A stretch of DNA of 21,844 bases from Chloroflexota bacterium. GTDB lineage: Bacteria; Chloroflexota; Anaerolineae; B4-G1. Below, one piece after another: positions 15,308-21,833 of the stretch. Positions within the stretch are counted from its first letter, which is position 1, and each line of letters opens with the position of its first letter. The stretch covers positions 1 to 21,844 of the forward strand of contig DSAR01000564.1 of the NCBI GenBank assembly GCA_011046405.1, in the 5' to 3' direction. The notes under the pieces were generated by a model. The model saw only the letters and a program-made list of their open reading frames with translations, had not been told where the DNA came from and ran no database searches. Made by a program: the position numbers and the translations under genes.

Positions 15308-16189
15308 TCAACCAAACTTATCCCGCAAATAGGCGAGCACGAGATGGTCGATCTCGTCCTCGTCGCCGTGCCAGCGCTCTTCCAGGTTCTCTCGGCCGGT
15401 CAAGGCCCGCAATGCCCGGCGGGTCGCCGTGTCGAAAACACCCGTAGGGCCGGCGGCGGGGGGATCGTAATCCTCGGTCTCGATCAATAACGCCTGCAAC
15501 TCGGCCGCGACGTCGTCCAAGGGGATCAAGCCTGCCGGGTCCACCGCGCCGAAGTAGAGATGGTGCGTCTCAACCAACTTCTGGAGCTTGCGGATCGGCT
15601 GAGGATCGTCGTCCACCCGGAGATCCAGGTAGCGGTCGTTGTTGCCGCCGTAACCGCCGCCCTCGCGCACGACCACGACGCAGGCCGACTGTCGGCCCCG
15701 GCTGTCGCCGCCGGCCGCTTGCCCGGCGAGCAACGCCTCCACCAGCCAATCGGCCAACTCCCCCTCGCCACCCCGTACTTCCTCGAAGCGCTCCGCCATC
15801 GCCTCGACCGTTCCCGGGACGAGAATGTTCCCCTGGCAGGCAAAACCCTCGCCGACGACGTGACCGGCCCACGCGAGGCAATCGGAACCGGTGTAAGAAG
15901 CAGCCTGTCCCGCCCGGTCGACCACGCCAACCTGCCGGGTGTCCCGCCCGGCGTCGTCGCGTGTCAACGCCTCCACCGTCTCCTGGGCCGAAAGCCCATC
16001 CGCCATCAACGCTAACCCATCCGGACCATACGCGATGTTGGCGTGAGCCTGCGTCGCCACAGCGCCCGCGCCCGCCCGCGCCCACGGGACCACAGCGCCC
16101 ACCGCTAGGAACTTGGACTGCACAGCCACGCCCCACGCTTGCCGTCCAGGGTCGTAGGCCACAATAGAGAAAGTCGCTATCGCTTGCAT
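15308..16189 (-). CDS. DUF1028-family protein (Ntn-hydrolase-like) with C-terminal peptidoglycan-binding-like domain
   Basis: A 293-residue protein. Residues 1 to about 215 are a DUF1028 domain: it begins ATFSIVAYDPGRQAWGVAVQSKFLAVGAVVPWARAG, and has a GEGFACQGNILV segment, QSACVVVVREGGGYGGNNDRYLDLRVDD and a C-terminal DDP. The family is thought to have an Ntn-hydrolase-like fold, but its substrate is unknown. The last 70 residues (LQALLIETEDYDPP... FDTATRRALRALTGRENLEER) match the putative peptidoglycan-binding extension found in many DUF1028 proteins. No signal peptide is visible. The Shine-Dalgarno (GAGGAGG) overlaps the stop of the ferritin-like gene 9 bp upstream, so the two are probably co-translated. 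The reason for pairing them is not apparent. Confidence 0.9.
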   Translation of the reverse strand: MQAIATFSIVAYDPGRQAWGVAVQSKFLAVGAVVPWARAGAGAVATQAHANIAYGPDGLALMADGLSAQETVEALTRDDAGRDTRQVGVVDRAGQAASYTGSDCLAWAGHVVGEGFACQGNILVPGTVEAMAERFEEVRGGEGELADWLVEALLAGQAAGGDSRGRQSACVVVVREGGGYGGNNDRYLDLRVDDDPQPIRKLQKLVETHHLYFGAVDPAGLIPLDDVAAELQALLIETEDYDPPAAGPTGVFDTATRRALRALTGRENLEERWHGDEDEIDHLVLAYLRDKFG

Positions 16190-16198
16190 ATTGCCTCC

Positions 16199-16699
16199 TC
16201 AATCTTTGACCCTGATCGCCTGTCGCGTCGCCGCACCCTTGAACTGGATGGGGAGATCGATCATCAACTTGCGGATGTGATCCCTGAGTTGGGAGCGGAG
16301 GAACTTGCGGGTCTCATCATCCTCGGAGAAATGCTCAATCAGAAACTCGAAGATGGCGTTCGTCTCGGCGTTCTCCAACTCATTGACGAGCTGGTACGCC
16401 TCTTCCAGGTTCGTGAGATCCTGCAATGCACGCTCCACTGAAAATTCCAGCGCCTTGATCGCCTCCTGTAAGATCAACGGGTCAGCTGGTTTCGCCAACC
16501 GTTCCTCCGGGAGCGCGTCCCGCATCCGCTCCAACCACAGGGCGTGACTTTCCTCCTCGATCGCGTACCGGCTCCAGAACGCAGCCACCTCCGGGTGATG
16601 ATCGAACTTGGCCATCAGGCCCTCGTACAAACGCTTGGCCGCTCGCTCCGCCGAGATGGCCATATCGAACAGGTCATTAACGGTCTTTTCACTTGTCAT
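16199..16699 (-). CDS. Ferritin-like/rubrerythrin-type diiron protein
   Basis: A 166-residue, almost entirely helical protein fitting a four-helix ferritin-like bundle. Helix 1 carries E18 (MAISAERAAKRLYEGL), helix 2 has the E-x-x-H pair E49/H52 (YAIEEESHALWL), helix 3 covers about 72-103, and helix 4 (LVNELENAETNAIFEFLIEHF) supplies further Glu ligands. This is the ligand pattern of a diiron site. No rubredoxin-like C-terminal Cys domain is present, so it is not a full rubrerythrin. A role in iron or peroxide handling is possible but not shown. ATG 16699 is preceded by GAGGT at about 9 nt. The promoter region shared with the divergent SLC13 gene contains a candidate operator. Confidence 0.8.
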   Translation of the reverse strand: MTSEKTVNDLFDMAISAERAAKRLYEGLMAKFDHHPEVAAFWSRYAIEEESHALWLERMRDALPEERLAKPADPLILQEAIKALEFSVERALQDLTNLEEAYQLVNELENAETNAIFEFLIEHFSEDDETRKFLRSQLRDHIRKLMIDLPIQFKGAATRQAIRVKD

Positions 16700-16780
16700 A
16701 CGATTTTACCTCACTTTTCAGTACCGAACGCCTTTAATCGCGGCAGGATTGCTTTGTTTCCTGTCAGTCATGTGAGAAAA

Positions 16781-16800
16781 CGCCGGATTGTGATCTGGCG
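16781..16800. repeat. Dispersed TGTG-loop hairpin, copy 1
   Basis: Arms CGCCGGAT (16781-16788) and ATCTGGCG (16793-16800) pair over 8 bp, with one G-T, around the loop TGTG. The sequence after it (GCACAGGGTAAGCGGTGA) closely matches that after copy 4 at 21703, so the repeated unit is longer than the hairpin. Confidence 0.7.
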
Positions 16801-16851
16801 AGCACAGGGTAAGCGGTGAACAAAAAAGAGACATCTGGGTTTATCTGCCAG

Positions 16852-16881
16852 TCATATATATGAGCAAGTGTTCATATATTA
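16852..16881. promoter_or_regulatory. Candidate operator: TCATATAT direct repeat with palindrome
   Basis: TCATATATATGA at 16852-16863 is a perfect 12-bp palindrome. A second, imperfect copy (TCATATATTA) starts at 16872, exactly 20 bp on, which is about two helical turns and so on the same DNA face. It lies between the divergent ferritin-like and SLC13 genes. A TTGCTC hexamer at 16867-16862 on the minus strand could be a -35 between the copies. No regulator gene is nearby to match it. Confidence 0.4.
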
Positions 16882-16952
16882 GCAGAAAACGGCCGGATTG
16901 TCAAATGCGCTAGGGCGCTCCAGCAATACGCATCGCGCTCTCATGATGCCGC

Positions 16953-16981
16953 TTGCCACACGCCACCAGTCCGGTTAAAAT
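16953..16981 (+). promoter_or_regulatory. Sigma70-type promoter of the SLC13-family gene
   Basis: TTGCCA (16953-16958) and TAAAAT (16976-16981) are separated by 17 bp; each matches five of six consensus bases. The predicted start near 16988 gives a leader of about 70 nt before GTG 17058. Confidence 0.6.
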
Positions 16982-17057
16982 ACCCCGGTCACGCACTTTG
17001 TAACGCTGCACCGCTCTGATCGAGCGAGAGACATCTGAAAGAAAGGGGTAAACTGGT

Positions 17058-18926
17058 GTGTCTCTAGATATGTTGATCGTCCTGTCTATTCTCGCCGCCG
17101 CCATTCTGCTGTTCATCACCGAGTGGGTGCGGGTCGACATCGTCGCGTTGAGCGTGGTGGCGGCGCTGATGCTCACCGGCCTGCTGACGACGTCGGAAGC
17201 GCTGGCGGGCTTTTCCAATCCGGCTGTGTTGAGCATCGCCGCGCTGTTCGTCGTCGGCGGGGCGGTGCTACACACCGGTCTGGCCGACGCGATCGGCCGC
17301 CGTATCCTGGTCATCGCCGGAGAAAGCGAGGCCCGTTTGATCGCCGTGATCATGATCGCCGTCGCCCTACTCTCGGCCGTCATCAGCAGCACCGGCACCG
17401 TCGCCGTCCTGCTCCCCGCGATCATCAGCCTGGCCCAACGGCGCAAGATCAGCCCATCCCGTTTGTTGATGCCGCTCTCGTTCGGCGCGCTGCTCGGCGG
17501 TTCGACCACGCTCATCGGCACGCCGCCCAACCTGATCGTGAGCGACATACTGCAACAGTTCGGCCTGCGGCCCTTTGGCTTTTTCGACTACACGCCCATC
17601 GGGCTGATGCTGCTCGTCTGTGGGATCGCCTTCATGCTCCTGATTGGCCGGCGCCTGTTGCCGGACCGCAAACCTCACAAGGCATTGCAGCGGGTGGAGA
17701 CGCCCCAGGAACTGATCGCCCTCTATCGACTGCCCGACAATCTATTCCGGATGCGGGTGCGGCGCGATTCGGCGCTGGTCGGGCGGACGGTAGCTGAATC
17801 GGCATTGCGCCAGCGTTTCTCGCTCACGCTGCTCGAGATTCTCCGCCTGACCGAGCCCCATCCACTCAACGCGATGCGAGATCTGCTAAATCGCTCGGAC
17901 AGGCTGGAAGTGATCCGGCCCAATGCGGAGACGGTGTTGCAGGCGGACGATGTGCTCATCGTGCAGGGGACTGGGAACGACGTGGGGGCTGCAGCGGCGT
18001 TTTGGAACCTGGCCTTGCAGCCGGTCAGCGCACAGGAAGACGAGAACGTGCTCGTCACCGAAGAGGTCGGCCTGGCGGAGGTGTTATTGCGTCCGCGCTC
18101 GTCGCTGGTGGGCAAGACGCTGGTCGAGGCTAATTTTGGCCAGCGCTTTCACCTGACGGTGCTGGGCATCAACCGGCCCGGCCTCGACGCCCTGCTCGAT
18201 CTCAAGACGACGCCGCTTCGCTTCGGCGACATCCTCCTCGTCCAGGGGCCATGGAAAAACATCCTCGCCCTGCGAGAACATCCCAACGATTTCGTCGTTA
18301 TGGGACAACCGGAGCAGATGCTCGGCCCGCCGCAGCGCGCCAAGGCAGGCCTGGCCCTGCTGATCATGGTGGGCATGCTCATCCTGCTGGTGATTGACGC
18401 GCTCCCGGTAGCGACGGCGAGCCTGTTGGCCGCCCTGGCTGTGGTGCTCACTGGCTGTCTGAGCATGGATGAAGCATACGCATCGATCGATTGGAAAAGC
18501 CTGGTCCTCATCGCCAGTATGTTGCCGATGAGCGTGGCGATGGAACAGGTCGCCCTGGTCGACATCGCCACGCGGGCGCTGGTCGACGGGTTGGGGAGCC
18601 TCGGCCCGTTGGCGGTGTTGGCGGGTCTGTTTCTCTTGACCTCGGCCCTGACCCAGGTGCTTTCGAACACCGCCACCACGGTCCTCATCGCGCCCATCGG
18701 TCTAGCGGCGGCTCAGGCGTTGGGCGTCCAACCCTTCGCTTTTATGATGGCGGTGTCGATCGCTGCTTCGATGGGTATGGCCTCGCCCGTCGCCTCGCCG
18801 GTCAACACGTTGGTGATGGGCGCCGGAGCCTATCGCTTTGGCGATTACCTCAAGGTGGGGGGGCCACTGATCCTGCTGATCTTCGTGGTCTCGATGACAA
18901 TGCTGCCGCTGCTATGGCCTTTTTGA
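17058..18926 (+). CDS. SLC13/DASS-family anion permease with two TrkA-C domains
   Basis: A 622-residue polytopic membrane protein. Helices run from the N-terminus to about residue 205 and again from about 430 to the end. The first half carries ISSTGTVAVLLPAI and GGSTTLIGTPPN; the second carries the matching LSNTATTVLIAPIG and SPVASPVNTLVMGAG. These paired SNT-type hairpins are the sodium- and substrate-binding signature of the DASS fold. Between the halves are two cytoplasmic TrkA-C (RCK_C) domains (about 229-310 and 335-400: SALVGRTVAESALRQRF; SSLVGKTLVEANFGQRF), as in bacterial sulfate, phosphate or dicarboxylate carriers of this type. The first SNT is SST, a mild deviation. The substrate is not predictable. 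The start is GTG 17058 with AAGGGG upstream; an ATG four codons in is an alternative. Confidence 0.92.
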   Translation: MSLDMLIVLSILAAAILLFITEWVRVDIVALSVVAALMLTGLLTTSEALAGFSNPAVLSIAALFVVGGAVLHTGLADAIGRRILVIAGESEARLIAVIMIAVALLSAVISSTGTVAVLLPAIISLAQRRKISPSRLLMPLSFGALLGGSTTLIGTPPNLIVSDILQQFGLRPFGFFDYTPIGLMLLVCGIAFMLLIGRRLLPDRKPHKALQRVETPQELIALYRLPDNLFRMRVRRDSALVGRTVAESALRQRFSLTLLEILRLTEPHPLNAMRDLLNRSDRLEVIRPNAETVLQADDVLIVQGTGNDVGAAAAFWNLALQPVSAQEDENVLVTEEVGLAEVLLRPRSSLVGKTLVEANFGQRFHLTVLGINRPGLDALLDLKTTPLRFGDILLVQGPWKNILALREHPNDFVVMGQPEQMLGPPQRAKAGLALLIMVGMLILLVIDALPVATASLLAALAVVLTGCLSMDEAYASIDWKSLVLIASMLPMSVAMEQVALVDIATRALVDGLGSLGPLAVLAGLFLLTSALTQVLSNTATTVLIAPIGLAAAQALGVQPFAFMMAVSIAASMGMASPVASPVNTLVMGAGAYRFGDYLKVGGPLILLIFVVSMTMLPLLWPF

Positions 18927-18948
18927 TCCGACGCTCTCTGTGTCCCAC

Positions 18949-18976
18949 TTGACAACCCGACAGACTGTTGTATAAT
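18949..18976 (+). promoter_or_regulatory. Consensus sigma70 promoter
   Basis: Perfect TTGACA (18949-18954) and perfect TATAAT (18971-18976) with a 16-bp spacer. This is the strongest promoter seen in the window. The predicted transcript starts near 18983, just ahead of a 31-codon ORF. Confidence 0.85.
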
Positions 18977-19004
18977 TTTGCCCATCTTGAACAGGAGGTC
19001 TTTC

Positions 19005-19100
19005 ATGCGCACTGAGAATAGCATCGCTTTTGCTGCTGCAGCCGGGCTCCGCGTTAGCGGAGTGTCTGTGCTGCCTTGTCGCAGTGCGCCTGTTTACTGA
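19005..19100 (+). CDS. 31-residue small ORF, possible leader peptide
   Basis: ATG at 19005 has a full AGGAGG (18993-18998) with 6-nt spacing, directly after a consensus promoter, and ends at TGA 19098-19100. The peptide begins MRTENSIAFAAAAGLRV and ends LPCRSAPVY; it has an Ala run, one Cys and two Pro, and no clear membrane helix. I do not recognise it. It is followed within 25 nt by two tandem intrinsic terminators and lies 312 bp before the next real gene, an ABC ATPase. That is the geometry of a leader peptide controlling attenuation, but a free-standing small protein, or an RNA with an incidental ORF, are alternatives. The ORF sequence also folds into nested stems, which could be read out by translating ribosomes. 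Confidence 0.6.
   Translation: MRTENSIAFAAAAGLRVSGVSVLPCRSAPVY
19007..19089 (+). ncRNA. Nested stem structure in the leader transcript
   Basis: Three helices nest exactly: GCGCACTG (19007-19014) with CAGTGCGC (19082-19089), GCAGC (19038-19042) with GCTGC (19070-19074), and CTCCGC (19047-19052) with GCGGAG (19057-19062) closing a GTTA loop. All pairs are Watson-Crick. The outer stem takes in the G of the ORF start codon, so folding would affect translation initiation. No known riboswitch class was recognised. Confidence 0.5.
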
Positions 19101-19124
19101 ACGGCTGACATAACCGTCACCTGG

Positions 19125-19164
19125 GCCGTGGGGCGCATTTGCGACGCCCACGGCTTTTGTGTTT
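19125..19164 (+). terminator. Intrinsic terminator 1 of the leader unit
   Basis: GCCGTGGG-g-CG (19125-19135) pairs with CGCCCACGGC (19145-19154) as a 10-bp stem with one bulged G, followed by a T-rich run (TTTTGTGTTT). Its 5' side can pair instead with the 3' arm of terminator 2. Confidence 0.75.
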
Positions 19165-19181
19165 CCTGCATCGTCTGACTA

Positions 19182-19221
19182 CGGGGCCGTGGGTCATCCA
19201 CGGCCCCGTTTTCTTTCTTTC
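19182..19221 (+). terminator. Intrinsic terminator 2 of the leader unit
   Basis: A perfect 11-bp stem, CGGGGCCGTGG (19182-19192) with CCACGGCCCCG (19198-19208), closes a 5-nt loop and is followed by TTTTCTTTCTTTC. This is a strong rho-independent terminator. Confidence 0.85.
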
Positions 19222-19316
19222 TTCAGGAAATGCATATGAAAATACTTCACGAGACGAAAGTCGTTCGATTCTCCAGGTCTTCGAGTCACGAAAAGGCGCC
19301 GTTCCGGTATATCTAT

Positions 19317-19338
19317 AGTGCGGATTGTGATCCGCACT
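19317..19338. repeat. Dispersed TGTG-loop hairpin, copy 2
   Basis: The arms AGTGCGGAT (19317-19325) and ATCCGCACT (19330-19338) pair over 9 bp without mismatch around the loop TGTG. The flank (CTGCGCGGGCATGTTG) resembles the reverse-complement flank of copy 3 (CTGCACACGTATGCTG). Confidence 0.75.
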
Positions 19339-19412
19339 GCGCGGGCATGTTGGGTTGTTACAGTGCGACAGGGTGCAGCGGTGGCTCGCAAGCATGGTCA
19401 AGGAGGGGGCGG

Positions 19413-20234
19413 ATGAGTACGATAGATTATATCGCGTTAGACGTATTAGACTTAGACAAACATATGACGTTGATCCAGGACTGGTCTCGGGCGCAGGATG
19501 ACGCGCCCCGGCAGCCGCAGGTCGTGCTGGACTGTGACGATTTCCAGGTCCGGCGGAGGGAGATCCTCGGCGTGCTGGGCGGGGTTGGTTCCGGCAAGTC
19601 GACCCTGGTGCGCGACGTGGCCGCGCTCCTGGTGACCGACGAGCGTCACGTCACGGTCTCCGGTCACGGGATACTGTGGGATCAGGTGGCGATCAAGCGT
19701 TTGATCAACCGGGTGCTGACCGACACCGCACTGTTCCGGGCCCTGACGCCGGTGGAGAACCTGGTCTACGGGGCGCGGCTCAAGAGCCTGGAGGAAGCAA
19801 ACGGCCGGGCGCGCGCGGCAGAAGTTCTGGCCCAGATGGGCTTGGACGAAGCCGCCATCACGCGGCCTACCGGAACCTTGAGCGCGACGCAGCAACAACA
19901 GGTGGCCGCGGCGTGCGCGGCCCTGACCCAGCCGGCGCTCCTGGTGCTGGACGACCCGCTGGCGGGGCTTGCGCGACAGTCCCGGGAGGAGGCCGTGGCC
20001 TTCCTGCGGGAACTGCGGGACGTGTACAACGCCACGATCTTACTGACGACCGACGACGCATGCGAGGCCGAAATACTTTGTGATCGCGTCGCCATCCTGG
20101 ACGCCGGGCGGATCGTGGCCCTGGACACGCCCGCGAACCTGAAGCGGCTCCTCTCCAGCGCCAACGGTTGCGACGTGAACCTGGCAGACGTCCAGACAGC
20201 CCTGATCGGCCGGACAGGGGCGTGCGTGCAATGA
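19413..20234 (+). CDS. Degenerate ABC-transporter-type ATP-binding protein
   Basis: A 273-residue single ABC domain. The open frame continues upstream to 19230, but ATG 19413 has AGGAGG with 6-nt spacing, and the upstream part only translates a repeat. Walker A is intact (GGVGSGKST, 56-64). The remaining motifs are worn: the signature is LSATQ instead of LSGGQ (156-160), Walker B is LLVLDDP with Asp181 where the catalytic Glu belongs, and the H-loop is TTDD with Asp214 in place of His. The overall order, and the ending (CDRVAILDAGRIVALDTPANL), are those of DrrA/CcmA-like export ATPases. ATP binding is likely but hydrolysis is doubtful. No permease gene is adjacent; the HAD gene overlaps it by 4 bp (ATGA). 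A regulatory or structural role is possible. Confidence 0.85.
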   Translation: MSTIDYIALDVLDLDKHMTLIQDWSRAQDDAPRQPQVVLDCDDFQVRRREILGVLGGVGSGKSTLVRDVAALLVTDERHVTVSGHGILWDQVAIKRLINRVLTDTALFRALTPVENLVYGARLKSLEEANGRARAAEVLAQMGLDEAAITRPTGTLSATQQQQVAAACAALTQPALLVLDDPLAGLARQSREEAVAFLRELRDVYNATILLTTDDACEAEILCDRVAILDAGRIVALDTPANLKRLLSSANGCDVNLADVQTALIGRTGACVQ

Positions 20235-21532
20235 ATGTGCAAACGACGGCGATTCGGGCAGTGATCTTCGACTACGGCGGGGTGTTGATGCGGACCGCCG
20301 ACCCGACGCCCCGCCGGACGTTGGAACGCCGGCTGGGTTTGGCCCCGGGCGAGGTGTACGAGGTCGTGTTCGGCAGCCCGGCGTGGCAGGAACTTCAACT
20401 GGGCCGCCTGAGCAGCGCCGAGTTCTGGTCCAGCGTCGGGGAGCGGCTCGGGCTGGACGAGGCGGGCGTGGCGGACTTTCGCGCGACCTTTCACGCCGGC
20501 GACCGCCTGGACGAGGGCCTGGTAGCCCTCATCCGCGACTTACGGGTCGCACGCGACCCACAGGTCGCGCAAAGTGGGGGCTACCGGACCGCTCTCCTCA
20601 GCAATGCCCCGGCGAGCCTGGAACGTCGCCTGGTGGAACTGGGCATCGACGACGCCTTCGACGAGATCGTTATCTCCGGCCGTGAAGGCGTGATGAAGCC
20701 CGACGCGGAGATCTTCGAGCGGGCGCTGGGCCGGCTGGATGTTCGGGCGGAGGAGGCGCTCTTCGTGGACGACTTCCGCGAGAACGTAGCGGCGGCCCGG
20801 CGGGTGGGGTTGCAGGCGGTCCGTTTCCTGGGGCCTACGCCGCTGCGGCAGCAGTTGCGGCGCTTGGGTGTGGCGGTCCCGGAACCGGACTTGACGCCGC
20901 TGCCCGATGTGCGGGCCGTCATCTTCGACTGGGGCGGCGTGATGGAGCCGCTGACCGACGACGCGCACGACGCGGCTTGGGCGCAGCGGTTGGGGGTAGA
21001 ACCGGGGACGCTGATGGAGGCGATGTGGGGCCAGGCGTGGCGGCAGTTCTCCATTGGCGGCATATCGAGCGAGGCGTACTATCAGCAAGTCGCCGAAGGG
21101 TTAGGGTTCCCCAGCGCCGAGGCGGCTGAGCGTTTCGCCGACGAGTTTTATGCCGTCAAACGCTTGAATCCGACGGTGCTGGCCGCGGCGCGAAACCTGC
21201 GCGCTCGTTACCGGGTGGCGCTGTTGAGTAACGCTTGGCCCGGGCAGGCCGAGCACGTCCGCGAGACCTTCGGGGTGGACGTGCACGCCGATTTCGACGT
21301 CTACGTCAACTCGGCCGAGGTGGGGCTGCGCAAGCCGAACCCCGCCATCTTCCGCCTGACGCTGGAACGGCTGGACGTGGCACCGCGCCAGGCGGCCTTC
21401 CTGGACGATTTGATCCGCAACGTGGACGCGGCCCGCGAGGTGGGCATCCACGCGCTGCAGTTCGTGGACCCGGAGACGTCGCTGGCGATGCTGGCGACGT
21501 TGCTGGGCGAGGACGTCGAGAATGAGTTTTAA
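20231..21532 (+). CDS. Tandem two-domain HAD-superfamily (subfamily IA) hydrolase
   Basis: A 433-residue fusion of two homologous HAD-IA domains. Domain 1 (about 8-220) has FDYGGVL with nucleophile Asp14, LLSNA (motif II), VMKPD (motif III Lys) and FVDDFRENV (motif IV). Domain 2 (about 228-433) has FDWGGVM with Asp233, LLSNA, LRKPN and FLDDLIRNV. In both, the Asp normally two residues after the nucleophile is Gly, as in the FDxGxV branch that includes YihX. Nucleophile, Ser, Lys and metal Asp are kept, so phosphatase activity is possible. Domain 1 also has about 10-12 extra residues (106-117) before motif II, encoded by a palindromic insert. The ATG at 20231 overlaps the ABC stop. The frame is open further upstream, but this start fits the coupling and the domain boundary. 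The substrate is unknown. Confidence 0.9.
   Translation: MNVQTTAIRAVIFDYGGVLMRTADPTPRRTLERRLGLAPGEVYEVVFGSPAWQELQLGRLSSAEFWSSVGERLGLDEAGVADFRATFHAGDRLDEGLVALIRDLRVARDPQVAQSGGYRTALLSNAPASLERRLVELGIDDAFDEIVISGREGVMKPDAEIFERALGRLDVRAEEALFVDDFRENVAAARRVGLQAVRFLGPTPLRQQLRRLGVAVPEPDLTPLPDVRAVIFDWGGVMEPLTDDAHDAAWAQRLGVEPGTLMEAMWGQAWRQFSIGGISSEAYYQQVAEGLGFPSAEAAERFADEFYAVKRLNPTVLAAARNLRARYRVALLSNAWPGQAEHVRETFGVDVHADFDVYVNSAEVGLRKPNPAIFRLTLERLDVAPRQAAFLDDLIRNVDAAREVGIHALQFVDPETSLAMLATLLGEDVENEF
20544..20570. repeat. Palindromic in-frame insertion inside the HAD gene
   Basis: GGGTCGC (20544-20550) and GCGACCC (20553-20559) form a 7-bp inverted repeat with a 2-nt centre, followed by ACAGGTCGCGC. It encodes part of a loop (VARDPQVAQSGG) that has no counterpart in the homologous second domain, where LRARYRVALLSNA is continuous. 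Confidence 0.5.
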
Positions 21533-21585
21533 GGGTTTTGAAAGCGTAACCTTGTGGTAACTGCTGCTCAGCATACGTGTGCAGA

Positions 21586-21601
21586 GCGGATCACAATCCG
21601 C
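21586..21601. repeat. Dispersed TGTG-loop hairpin, copy 3 (inverted)
   Basis: Arms GCGGAT (21586-21591) and ATCCGC (21596-21601) enclose CACA, the reverse complement of the TGTG loop in the other copies. It lies 54 bp after the HAD stop. Confidence 0.7.
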
Positions 21602-21640
21602 GCCGATGGCGCGCGCCGATGGCGCGCGCCGATGGCGCGT
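21602..21640. repeat. Three tandem 13-bp units (GCCGATGGCGCGC)
   Basis: Units at 21602-21614, 21615-21627 and 21628-21640 are identical except for the last base of the third. The junctions create the palindrome GGCGCGCGCC. A single related word, ATGGCGCGCGCC, also occurs at 11853-11864 upstream of the pseudo-radical-SAM gene. Confidence 0.85.
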
Positions 21641-21686
21641 GGGCCATTGACTGGGTAGGGACGGAAGCCGACACGTTGGCTGTAGC

Positions 21687-21702
21687 CCGGATTGTGATCC
21701 GG
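21687..21702. repeat. Dispersed TGTG-loop hairpin, copy 4
   Basis: Arms CCGGAT (21687-21692) and ATCCGG (21697-21702) flank TGTG. The following sequence (TGGGCACAAGGTGAGCAGT) matches the flank of copy 1 with a few transitions. Confidence 0.7.
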
Positions 21703-21723
21703 TGGGCACAAGGTGAGCAGTTA

Positions 21724-21833
21724 GTATCATCTCAATAAACCGGGGCAAACTCGCTCGGGCCGGTCTCCTGACCGTGCCCGCTGTGGCTCGGTCGGGAGAC
21801 CGGCCACAGCTCCCCAACTTATTGAGAAGATAC
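21724..21833. mobile_element. MITE-like palindromic element with 15-bp terminal inverted repeats
   Basis: GTATCATCTCAATAA (21724-21738) and TTATTGAGAAGATAC (21819-21833) are inverted repeats matching at 14 of 15 positions. Inside, a 17-bp stem, 21758-21774 with 21789-21805, pairs with a single G-T around a 14-nt loop. The 110-bp element has no coding capacity and lies in a repeat-rich gap. It looks like a non-autonomous element or a large hairpin repeat. No transposase with matching ends is in the window, and I could not identify a target-site duplication. Confidence 0.6.

Noticed and set aside
17123..17797. 224-residue ORF inside the SLC13 gene
   Set aside because: Arg-rich shadow in a shifted frame of a conserved transporter.
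19230..19412. Upstream extension of the ABC ATPase frame
   Set aside because: It translates the dispersed hairpin and has no good ribosome site, while ATG 19413 has AGGAGG at ideal spacing.
20168..20230. Upstream extension of the HAD frame
   Set aside because: It overlaps the ABC coding sequence in another frame; the ATGA overlap at 20231 fits the domain start.
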